From Clostridia bacterium (GTDB taxonomy: Bacteria > Bacillota > Clostridia > TANB77 > CAG-508): a stretch of DNA of 44,448 bases. The first letter of the stretch is position 1; every line of letters begins with the position of its first letter. Under the pieces are notes generated by a model. That model did no database searches, was not told where the DNA came from, and worked only from the letters and a program-made list of their open reading frames with translations. Of the stretch, positions 31,394-38,759 are shown one piece after another. A program made the position numbers and the translations under genes. The stretch is taken from contig JAFQSS010000015.1 in assembly GCA_017409455.1 (NCBI GenBank), positions 1-44,448 on the forward strand, given 5' to 3'.

Positions 31394-32773
31394 TTATTTT
31401 GTTTTAAATGCTTTATATCCCAAGAATATAGCTGTAGCAAAAACTAGTAAAATTCCGCTTACAAATATAAATGCGGTCATATCTTTACCAGCATCAGGTA
31501 TTGGAACTGGGGCAGTATCTTCTGCTATAAGTTTGATTTTTGGAGTTACATCAGATGAGTCACTCTTATCAGTTCCATCAAAATCTTTATATGTAATATC
31601 CACCTTTTCGTTAGTATCTAAAACTTTATCTATTATTGATTCATCAAATTTCTCTTTTAAGATTAAATCAAATTTTAATGCCCTAGTTTCTCCTGGGCTT
31701 AATTTTTCAACATTCCAAGTGATAGTTCTTTGCTCTTCAGATATAGTTGCTAAAAGTTCATTTGACTCTTCTGTTAATGATATATTAAAATTATCCGCTA
31801 TTTCTTGTGGTATGTAATCAATAATTGTTATATTATCTAATGATTTTTCAACAGGTAATAATTCACGATAAATTTTTTCTGTTATTGTTTCTTCAATCTC
31901 TGTATCGTTTATTTTATAGAACCTTCCTTTTGTAGGAGTTTCTTCTGTTCCAAATACTTCTTGGATGACTTGTGCATAAGTATAACTTACATTGTTTTGT
32001 TTATCTTCTCTTAAAACAGTTTCTTCGTCACTTATTCCTGTTAACATTGTTATAACTTCAACACCTTCTAAAGATGTTAGTATTGATTTTGTTTGAGTAA
32101 TAACATCTGTTAATCCTTGATAAGTAACTAAGTCATTATATCCAACTGCTAAGTTAGGTAATCCATCTGTTAAAATTATCATGTATTTATTTGTATCGTC
32201 TTTTGAGAATTGTTGATTAGCAAGTTTTAATCCAGAATCAAGATTGGTGTATTGACCGGTTCCTTCAATTGCTGAAATTTTGTTAGTTAATGTTGTTAAG
32301 TCATTTGTAAATCCACAGACTTGTTGTGCATCTCCTTCTGTTCCTGTTATGAAATACCCATTTTCGTCCTTTTCAGAACTTGATGAAAATGTAACTACTC
32401 CAATTTTTAGAGTTGTAGAATTAGCTTCTAATAGCCCTTGAACTAATTTATTAGCAGATTCTAAAACTACATCTTTTCTTGTAGTTTCTCCTTCAACAAT
32501 GTCATTCATGCTTGAAGAACTGTCTATTACTAACATCAATTCTCCAGATGGAATTAAAATTTCAGAATTGTTATTTATTTTTATTTGTAAAGTAATTTTA
32601 TGTTTCTCTAATTCACTCTTAATTATCTTTTTTTCTAAAGAACAATATTCATTTAAGTTAATTGTACATATATTATCTTCAACTATTTCCATGGTTACTT
32701 TTGTAGTTGCAATCACGTTTGCTGTCATAATTGTTAATATAAAAAGTACCATTAATACGATTTTTTTCTTCAT
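31394..32773 (-). CDS. Von Willebrand factor A domain surface protein
   Basis: 459 residues from the ATG at 32773 (GAGGTG upstream); a longer frame to 32824 runs into array A8 and is rejected. A signal peptide (MKKKIVLMVLFILTIMTANV) is followed by a vWA domain with an intact MIDAS start DSSSSMND at about residue 89, TxKIGVVTFSSS, and ILTDGLPNLA. The region after about 270 is beta-rich and resembles stalk or pilin-type repeats. The C-terminus has IPDAGKD, a hydrophobic segment and a basic tail (KAFKTK), either a plain membrane anchor or an atypical sortase signal. Probable metal-dependent adhesion protein on the cell surface. Monocistronic, with its own promoter at 32793-32821. Confidence 0.85.
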   Translation of the reverse strand: MKKKIVLMVLFILTIMTANVIATTKVTMEIVEDNICTINLNEYCSLEKKIIKSELEKHKITLQIKINNNSEILIPSGELMLVIDSSSSMNDIVEGETTRKDVVLESANKLVQGLLEANSTTLKIGVVTFSSSSEKDENGYFITGTEGDAQQVCGFTNDLTTLTNKISAIEGTGQYTNLDSGLKLANQQFSKDDTNKYMIILTDGLPNLAVGYNDLVTYQGLTDVITQTKSILTSLEGVEVITMLTGISDEETVLREDKQNNVSYTYAQVIQEVFGTEETPTKGRFYKINDTEIEETITEKIYRELLPVEKSLDNITIIDYIPQEIADNFNISLTEESNELLATISEEQRTITWNVEKLSPGETRALKFDLILKEKFDESIIDKVLDTNEKVDITYKDFDGTDKSDSSDVTPKIKLIAEDTAPVPIPDAGKDMTAFIFVSGILLVFATAIFLGYKAFKTK

Positions 32774-32792
32774 ATTAAACACCTCGATTATT

Positions 32793-32821
32793 AGTATAAC
32801 ATAAAAAATGGAAAAAAGCAA
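32793..32821 (-). promoter_or_regulatory. vWA gene promoter abutting array A8
   Basis: Minus-strand TTGCTT (32816-32821), 17-base spacer, TATACT (32793-32798). Array A8 begins two bases upstream of the -35 hexamer. Confidence 0.6.
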
Positions 32822-32822
32822 C

Positions 32823-32896
32823 ATTTGGGGACGTGTTCAGTTTGCTAGCACCGTGAACATGTCCCCAATTGCTAGCAAACTGAACACGTCCCCAAA
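32823..32896. repeat. Type A 27-bp palindromic array (A8, 2 units)
   Basis: TGCTAGCA starts at 32843 and 32870. The outer 26 bases on each side are a perfect inverted repeat (GGGGACGTGTTCAGTTTGCT and complement) around one reverse-orientation core. This is the most symmetric and compact form, perhaps the youngest or the minimal unit. Confidence 0.92.
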
Positions 32897-32906
32897 TAGA
32901 TGGTAT

Positions 32907-33905
32907 CTACCTGTCTATCGCGTCAAGATTGTCCAGTGCTTTGCCTGTTCCAAGCGCAACACATGATACTGCATCATTTGCAATCATAACATTTATTCCT
33001 GTTTTTTCTTGTAATAATTTATCTAATCCGTCTACAAGGCATCCTCCGCCTGTCATATAGATTCCTCTACTGCTTATGTCTGCTGCAAGTTCTGGTGGTG
33101 TTTTTTCTAATACTGAATGAACTGCATCTACTATCATCATAGCAGGTTCTATCATTGCTTCAAGCATTTCGCTTGAGAATACCGTGATGTTCTTCGGTAG
33201 TCCTGTTGTTAAATCACGTCCTCTAATTTCCATCTCTGTGTCTTGTATTTTTGGGTATACACAACCTATATTGATTTTTAAATCTTCTGCTGTTCTTTCT
33301 CCAATCATTACATTGTGTTTTTTCTTAATATATTTTATTATATATTCGTCAAATTTGTCTCCAGCAACCTTTAATGATGTGCTTTCTACTGAGCCTCCAA
33401 GTGATATTACTGCAATATCTGTTGTTCCTCCTCCGATGTCTACTACCATGTTTCCACATGGTTTGGCTATATCTATGCCAGCTCCAATTGCTGCTGCTAT
33501 TGGTTCTTCAATTAAGAATACTTTGCGTGCTCCCGCTTGTGTTGCAGCGTCTATTACTGCTTTTTTCTCTACTTCTGTTACTCTTGATGGAATACATATC
33601 ATTGCTCTTGGTGCAAATATTGTTTTTCCATTTATTTTGTTTATGAAGTATTTTAACATTTTTTCAGTTACTGTGTAGTCTGATATTACACCTTCTCTTA
33701 GCGGTCTTGTTGCTACTATGTTTCCTGGTGTTCTTCCAAGCATTCTTCTAGCTTCTTCTCCTACTGCTAAAACTTCTTTTGTATTGCTGTCTACAGCAAC
33801 AACAGATGGTTCTCTTAAAACTACCCCTTTGCCTTTAACATAGGCTATTACTGTTGCTGTTCCTAAGTCTATTCCTATATCTTGACCAAATCCAAATTTA
33901 AACAT
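32907..33905 (-). CDS. mbl: Rod-shape actin homologue, Mbl/MreB
   Basis: 332 residues from the ATG at 33905 (AAGGA nine bases upstream); ATGs at 33914 and 33923 are less well placed. MreB-family filament protein that organises lateral wall synthesis at the membrane. ATPase motifs: phosphate-1 DIGIDLGTATV, phosphate-2 VDIGGGTTDIAV, adenosine motif MTGGGCLVDGL. The segment REGVISDYTVTEKMLKYFI is closer to Mbl than to MreB, which motivates the symbol; mreB is possible. No mreC/mreD follow, also more like mbl. A TATAAT lies at 33923-33928 but I found no good -35. Confidence 0.9.
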   Translation of the reverse strand: MFKFGFGQDIGIDLGTATVIAYVKGKGVVLREPSVVAVDSNTKEVLAVGEEARRMLGRTPGNIVATRPLREGVISDYTVTEKMLKYFINKINGKTIFAPRAMICIPSRVTEVEKKAVIDAATQAGARKVFLIEEPIAAAIGAGIDIAKPCGNMVVDIGGGTTDIAVISLGGSVESTSLKVAGDKFDEYIIKYIKKKHNVMIGERTAEDLKINIGCVYPKIQDTEMEIRGRDLTTGLPKNITVFSSEMLEAMIEPAMMIVDAVHSVLEKTPPELAADISSRGIYMTGGGCLVDGLDKLLQEKTGINVMIANDAVSCVALGTGKALDNLDAIDR

Positions 33906-33967
33906 TCTATTCATTCCTTGCAATTATATTTAGGTTTTTGTATGGTTGCCTATAAACCAAATAAAAT

Positions 33968-34024
33968 CGTAAAAAGGGACCTGGTCCCAAATTACGCAAA
34001 AAGAGACCTGGTCCCTTTTTACGC
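33968..34024. terminator. Tandem type B element (B5) at the end of the glycopolymer operon
   Basis: Two GGGACCTGGTCCC-like palindromes (the second GAGACC...GGTCCC) with a spacer AAATTACGC and outer CGTAAAAA / TTTTTACG arms. The stop TAA of the small flippase-like gene is the start of the right copy. Confidence 0.8.
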
Positions 34025-34396
34025 TTTTAAATTCATTACTATAACTCCTGCTATTATTAGAGCTGCTCCTCCTATATTTAAGCCTGTTAATTGTTCTTTC
34101 AATATTAACCAAGATGCTAGTATTATCATAACTTGTGATGCTCCTGTACATATTGGTGTTATGTAACTTAAATTATCAAACATCATTACTATTCTTGTGT
34201 AAAGTAAGAAACTACAGATATAACATATAAATCCTAGACAACTTACTAAACTTATGCTTAAATTAAATTCTCCTGCTAAAATTGATATTTTACCCGCATT
34301 TCCTCCTTTTTTCATTAAAATTAGCCCTGATACTGTTAACAATAAATAAATTATTACTAATATTACTTTCATTATATCTTTTCTCCTTATTTCCAT
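34019..34396 (-). CDS. Small four-span EamA/SMR-like membrane protein
   Basis: 125 residues, four predicted membrane spans (about 9-28, 42-63, 76-95, 104-123) with the last two containing ILKEQLTGLNIGGAALIIAG. This is a half-size drug/metabolite transporter similar to SMR/ArnE-type lipid-sugar flippases. Two ATGs with usable SDs exist (34396 and 34372). The gene follows a GtrB-like transferase by 14 bases, so a role in flipping the polyprenyl-phosphate sugar made by that enzyme is attractive but inferred. The stop lies in element B5. Confidence 0.75.
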   Translation of the reverse strand: MEIRRKDIMKVILVIIYLLLTVSGLILMKKGGNAGKISILAGEFNLSISLVSCLGFICYICSFLLYTRIVMMFDNLSYITPICTGASQVMIILASWLILKEQLTGLNIGGAALIIAGVIVMNLKA

Positions 34397-34410
34397 TTTT
34401 ATTCCTTTCT

Positions 34411-35343
34411 TTAAACCTTTTCTTTCACTATGTAAATTGGTCTATCCTTTACTTCTAAATATGTTTTTGATAGATATTGTCCTATTACACCTATTGAAAA
34501 TAGTTGAATTCCGCTTACAAAAACAATTATACATACAAGTGATGGCCAACCTGATGTTGGGTCACCAAAAATTAGTGTTCTAACTATTATGAATATTATA
34601 GCTAAAAATGCTATCAAGCAAAATATCAAACCTAATATAGAAGATAATATTAATGGAGTCGTTGAAAACGCAGTTATTCCTTCTAATGCATATTTAAATA
34701 ATTTCCAAAATGACCATTTCGTTTCTCCTGCCACTCTTTCTATGTTTTCATATTCAATCCATTTTGTTTCAAATCCTACAAAACTAAATAATCCTTTTGA
34801 ATATCTATTATATTCTTTTAGTGAAATAATGGCATCTACTACTTGTCTTTTCATTAATCTGTAATCTCTTGCACCGTCCACCATTTCTATATCTGATATT
34901 TTATTTATTATTTTATAAAACATTCTTGCAAAAAAGCTACGAATTGGAGGTTCTCCCTTTCTTGTGACTCGTCTTGTTCCTACAGAGTCATATCCTTCAA
35001 ATACAATTGCATCATACATTTTCTTTAATAGTGCTGGTGGATCTTGCAAATCTGCATCCATTAGTGTTACATAATCTCCTGTTGATACTTCTAATCCCGC
35101 TAACATTGCAGCTTCTTTTCCAAAATTTCTTGAAAATGATACATATTTTATTTTTTGATCTTGTTCCCTTAGTAATTTAATTATATCCAATGTTTGGTCT
35201 TTTGAACCATCATCTACAAAAATATATTCAAATTCTGCAATACCTTCAAAATCCTGTTCTCGAATTCTTTCCATTTCTGCATAAAACAATGGTAATGCTT
35301 TTTCTTCATTATAACAAGAAACAACTACTGAAATTTTTTCCAT
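34411..35343 (-). CDS. Polyprenyl-phosphate glycosyltransferase (GtrB/DPM1-like)
   Basis: 310 residues. GT2 catalytic domain (about 1-230) with VVVSCYNEEKALPLF, FVDDGSKDQTL and the metal-binding LMDADLQDPP. The C-terminal part has two membrane spans (about 235-295), as in GtrB, which transfers a hexose from a nucleotide donor to undecaprenyl phosphate for wall or polymer decoration. The ATG follows the preceding stop directly (TAAATG), with AAGGAAGG inside the end of the upstream gene, indicating tight translational coupling. Confidence 0.88.
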   Translation of the reverse strand: MEKISVVVSCYNEEKALPLFYAEMERIREQDFEGIAEFEYIFVDDGSKDQTLDIIKLLREQDQKIKYVSFSRNFGKEAAMLAGLEVSTGDYVTLMDADLQDPPALLKKMYDAIVFEGYDSVGTRRVTRKGEPPIRSFFARMFYKIINKISDIEMVDGARDYRLMKRQVVDAIISLKEYNRYSKGLFSFVGFETKWIEYENIERVAGETKWSFWKLFKYALEGITAFSTTPLILSSILGLIFCLIAFLAIIFIIVRTLIFGDPTSGWPSLVCIIVFVSGIQLFSIGVIGQYLSKTYLEVKDRPIYIVKEKV

Positions 35344-36813
35344 TTACATTCCTTCCTTATTTTCTACTAAAATATTATTATCATAAAATTTTGAAACTTT
35401 TTTTAGTTCTTTATCGACATGTTCAAATCCATATTTTTCTATTAATGTTTGTTCATCTGAAAATAAATTTGTTCCAAGTGCAAGTTTGTTTCCTTCTATT
35501 GTAGCTCCTAATGCCCCCAAAGTTGTTGGGTATAAATCCATTGTAGAGTATTGTCTATTTGTATTTGTTACTTCTATTGCTGAATTTATTATTATATTAA
35601 CAACCTTTTTCTCATATTCTTGTCCTTCTTGAAGTTCAAAGAAGTTTGATTGCATTGTTAAATGGTCTCCTGCAATTACAATTGTTGTATTTTCATAAAA
35701 GTCTTGTTGCTTTATCCAATTTACAAATTCTCCAACTTTTTTACTTGAACATGATATTACATTTTTATATTGTTCATCCCATTTATTTGGACATTCTTCA
35801 CATTCATATCCATCTGGGAAATGTGTGTCTACTGTTAGCATTGTAAAGTTAAATGGTTCTTCTTGTTCAGATAAATTTAATATTTTTTCTTTAGCAAATT
35901 TAAACAAATTATCATCTGAATATCCCCACCAAACTTTTTCTGATATTCTTTTTTCAGCGATTGCTGATTCAGAATCCCAGATTTCATAATTTCCATGTTG
36001 TTCAAATAGATTTTTTCTTCCGCCAAATACTGCATCTGAACCTAATAGTAAGAAGTTGTGATATCCGTTATCATCTAATATCTCGCCTATGCTATGAGCG
36101 CCTTCTAAAAAAGTACTGTGTTCGCTTAATGAGTTGTCTTCTACTCCAATTTTTAGTGGTATTCCACATGTTTGTGCTGTCATTGCTGCAATTGTCCATG
36201 TTGTTCCTGTAGGTGTATATGCGCCTCCAATTGTATTTGTATTTGAAAAATTTAAATTTTGTTTGGCCAGTTGCGAGATTTCTGGTATTAAATCTTTTTC
36301 AGATATCCCCCCATTTTCTTTAGAAGCAAAAGTTGTTTCCATTGATTCTAAAAATATGTATATTAAATTCCTTTTTTGTTCTGGAAATTGTATGTTTACT
36401 TGCTCTGGATTTACATATTCCTCAGCTATGAAGTTAGAGTCATTTGTTTGATTGTAGACATATCCTATAATATCTGTTGCGATAACTACATGTGTCATAC
36501 TTGCAACAAATAATACTATTGCTATTCCTACACTTATTTTTATTTCTTTTTTATTATCAGGCTCTTTCATTCGTTTAATTAATAAAATTGATACTATTAT
36601 TGTTAGTGCTATTATTTTCCATGGACATTGTATTAGATATTTCCATATCATATCTGTACTTGTTCCTTCCATTGGAACTTTTAAGTGAAATACGATTTCT
36701 TCTAATGTTAAATGTCCAAAATTGCTATATAACCAATTTATTGAAATTGTTAATAAAAATGCTATTGATAATGATATTATTATGATTATTTTTGCTGTTT
36801 TTTTGTTCATCAT
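35344..36813 (-). CDS. LTA synthase-like phosphoglycerol transferase/sulfatase family membrane protein
   Basis: 489 residues; two adjacent ATGs (36813, 36810), the second better spaced from AGGAG. Membrane spans fill about the first 130 residues. The extracellular alkaline-phosphatase-like domain has NLIYIFLESMETTF (metal ligand Glu), GGAYTPTGTTWTIAAMTAQ (with the nucleophilic Thr region), LTVDTHFPDGYECEECP and VIAGDHLTM. LtaS/MdoB-type enzymes move phosphoglycerol from phosphatidylglycerol to a polymer. The DTHFPDGY, ECEECPNKW and AGDHLTM details resemble the phosphoglycerol transferase subgroup. With galE before and a GtrB-like gene after, this suggests synthesis of a decorated glycerol-phosphate or galactose-containing surface polymer. 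Confidence 0.85.
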   Translation of the reverse strand: MMNKKTAKIIIIISLSIAFLLTISINWLYSNFGHLTLEEIVFHLKVPMEGTSTDMIWKYLIQCPWKIIALTIIVSILLIKRMKEPDNKKEIKISVGIAIVLFVASMTHVVIATDIIGYVYNQTNDSNFIAEEYVNPEQVNIQFPEQKRNLIYIFLESMETTFASKENGGISEKDLIPEISQLAKQNLNFSNTNTIGGAYTPTGTTWTIAAMTAQTCGIPLKIGVEDNSLSEHSTFLEGAHSIGEILDDNGYHNFLLLGSDAVFGGRKNLFEQHGNYEIWDSESAIAEKRISEKVWWGYSDDNLFKFAKEKILNLSEQEEPFNFTMLTVDTHFPDGYECEECPNKWDEQYKNVISCSSKKVGEFVNWIKQQDFYENTTIVIAGDHLTMQSNFFELQEGQEYEKKVVNIIINSAIEVTNTNRQYSTMDLYPTTLGALGATIEGNKLALGTNLFSDEQTLIEKYGFEHVDKELKKVSKFYDNNILVENKEGM

Positions 36814-36826
36814 TTGCTCCTATTTT

Positions 36827-37825
36827 TTATTTTTGCATATATCCCCATGAAGCTTTGCACATATCTTTTAATGTTTTTATCGCTTGCCATCCTAGTTCTA
36901 TTTTAGCTTTTTGAGGATTTGAATAACATATTGCTATATCTCCAGGTCTACGTTCTACTATTTTATATTTAACCTTTTTACCTGTTACTTCTTCAAAAGC
37001 TTTTACCATATCTAATACACTATATCCAACACCTGTTCCCAAATTGTATGTGTATATTCCCGTCTTTTCTTTTTCTAGCTTTTCTAGTGCTTTTATATGT
37101 CCTTGTGCCAAATCTACTACATGTATATAATCTCTTACTCCTGTTCCATCTGGAGTATCATAATCATTTCCAAATACTGATAGTTGCTCTAAATCTCCTG
37201 ATGCAACTCTTACAACATATGGCATTAAGTTGCTTGGTATTCCTTGTGGTTCTTCCCCAATTAATCCACTTTCATGCGCACCAACTGGATTAAAATATCT
37301 TAATATTGCTATATCCCATGTTTCATCTGATTTATATAAATCTTGTAATATTTGTTCTATAAATAACTTTGTTGTACCATATGGATTTGTTGTTCCTCCA
37401 GTTTTGCAATCTTCTGTTATTGGTATTTTCTCTGGTTCTCCATATACTGTCGCTGATGAGCTAAATATAAATTTTTTCACATTATATTTATTCATTGTCT
37501 CTAATAATCCTATTGCACCTGATACATTATTATTATAATATTTTAGAGGGTTTTGAACAGATTCTCCTACTGCTTTGTATCCTGCAAAGTTCATAACCGC
37601 TTCTATTTCGTTTTCTTCAAATACTTTTTCTAATTCTTTTCTGTTTAAATAGTCTATTTCATAAAATTTGAAGTCTTTTCCTGTTATTTGTTTTATTCTT
37701 TCTAATACTTCTGGTTTACTGTTTGAGAAATTATCTATTATTACAACTTCTCTTCCTGCATTTAATAATTCTACTACTGTGTGGCTTCCTATATATCCCG
37801 CACCACCTGTTACTAATATTGACAT
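36827..37825 (-). CDS. galE: UDP-glucose 4-epimerase GalE
   Basis: 332 residues, SD GGAGG. Interconverts UDP-glucose and UDP-galactose using bound NAD. Short-chain dehydrogenase fold with [15 protein letters not shown] at the start, the catalytic SSSATVYG Ser and YGTTK Tyr/Lys pair, and [15 protein letters not shown]. First gene of the operon with the LTA-synthase-like gene (13-base gap), so it may supply UDP-Gal for the polymer made by the following genes. Array A9 lies between its promoter and its ribosome-binding site. Confidence 0.96.
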   Translation of the reverse strand: MSILVTGGAGYIGSHTVVELLNAGREVVIIDNFSNSKPEVLERIKQITGKDFKFYEIDYLNRKELEKVFEENEIEAVMNFAGYKAVGESVQNPLKYYNNNVSGAIGLLETMNKYNVKKFIFSSSATVYGEPEKIPITEDCKTGGTTNPYGTTKLFIEQILQDLYKSDETWDIAILRYFNPVGAHESGLIGEEPQGIPSNLMPYVVRVASGDLEQLSVFGNDYDTPDGTGVRDYIHVVDLAQGHIKALEKLEKEKTGIYTYNLGTGVGYSVLDMVKAFEEVTGKKVKYKIVERRPGDIAICYSNPQKAKIELGWQAIKTLKDMCKASWGYMQK

Positions 37826-37840
37826 ATTTCCTCCATCTTT

Positions 37841-37936
37841 GTGGGGACGTGTTCACCATGCTAGCACGCGGGGACAGGTTCAATCTGCTAGCACCGCGAG
37901 CATGGCCCCAGATGCTAGCAAATGGGGACACATTCC
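37841..37936. repeat. Type A 27-bp palindromic array (A9, 3 units) in the galE leader
   Basis: TGCTAGCA starts at 37859, 37886 and 37913. Core order: GGGGACGTGTTC, GGGGACAGGTTC, GAGCATGGCCCC (reverse), GGGGACACATTC. It occupies most of the predicted galE 5' leader. Confidence 0.9.
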
Positions 37937-37950
37937 TTTTATTTTTGTTC

Positions 37951-37979
37951 AGTATATCACTATTGATAGATATTTTCAA
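37951..37979 (-). promoter_or_regulatory. Probable galE operon promoter
   Basis: Minus-strand TTGAAA (37974-37979), 17-base spacer, TATACT (37951-37956). If used, the transcript starts near 37945 with a leader of about 120 bases that includes all of array A9. Confidence 0.65.
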
Positions 37980-38001
37980 TAGTTTAAGAAAAAAACAAAA
38001 A

Positions 38002-38029
38002 GGTAAAAAGGGACCTGGTCCTTTTCACC
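38002..38029 (-). terminator. Type B terminator (B6)
   Basis: AAAAAGGGACC and GGTCCTTTT flanked by GGT/ACC arms, single-base centre. It overlaps the TGA stop (38025-38027) of the membrane-anchored protein gene. Confidence 0.8.
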
Positions 38030-38699
38030 CTAATTCTTGAAGAATTTCTTCATTAGTTAATTTTTTTTCTTTATTTGTTGTTAAACATATTATTTTATTG
38101 TTGTTCCATTCAATAATTTTACTTGGTTGATATGGGTCCATATCTTCAAAAAAATTATCAAATATTTGTCCATTTACACGGTCTGCTTCATAATAAATAC
38201 CTGATATTGTTATTACGTATTTGTTTTCTCCTTCAATCATTTGCTGTAATTCTTCATCTTCTTCACTAGGACTTTTTTCTTGTTTTATTTTTAAATATCC
38301 TTGTTCAGTAATTTCGTATTCATTATTAGTATTATCTTTTAATAATTCTAAAAATTTATCTCTACTTTTAGTATCAATCCAAATTCCGTTGTCTTTTGGG
38401 TATTGATTTTCAAATATTTTATCTATTTTATTTATTTCTGGAATTGTATTTTTTATTATTCCCGCAAAAGCGATCTTATATTGAATTTCTGGCTTTATGT
38501 TCAATATTTTAGTGCCATCATGTTCAACAGTTATTTCATATAATTCATTTTGGGCTGTCATTCCTGTTTCTTGTTTTATTTCTGTAATTTCTAAATCTAT
38601 CTCTTCTTTTGGTTGATTATTAAGTTCTTTGGGAAATTTTATTATTATAATAGCAATAATAATTATTATTAGAAATAATAAAATTAATACTTTTTTCAT
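38025..38699 (-). CDS. Membrane-anchored protein of unknown function
   Basis: 224 residues. A single very hydrophobic N-terminal segment (Ile-rich, about 4-23) and the rest extracytoplasmic. The mature part is acidic with many Glu/Asn/Lys, including GIIKNTIPEINKI, NEYEITEQGYLKI, ENKYVITISGIYYEADRVNG and IEWNNNKIICLTTN. I do not recognise the family and see no active-site motif. A weak SD precedes the ATG. It follows the M14 gene, from which it is separated by type B element B7. Confidence 0.65.
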   Translation of the reverse strand: MKKVLILLFLIIIIIAIIIIKFPKELNNQPKEEIDLEITEIKQETGMTAQNELYEITVEHDGTKILNIKPEIQYKIAFAGIIKNTIPEINKIDKIFENQYPKDNGIWIDTKSRDKFLELLKDNTNNEYEITEQGYLKIKQEKSPSEEDEELQQMIEGENKYVITISGIYYEADRVNGQIFDNFFEDMDPYQPSKIIEWNNNKIICLTTNKEKKLTNEEILQELG

Positions 38700-38724
38700 T
38701 TTATACCTATCTTTCTAAAAATGA

Positions 38725-38759
38725 GCCAAAGAGACCCAGTCCCTTTGGCCAATTTTTTA
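38725..38759 (-). terminator. Type B-like terminator (B7) after the M14 gene
   Basis: GCCAAAGAGAC and GTCCCTTTGGC pair with one mismatch around CCA. The element differs from other B copies in its flanks (GGCC/AAAG instead of A/T runs). The M14 stop TAA leads straight into it (TAAAAAATTGGCC). Confidence 0.7.
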
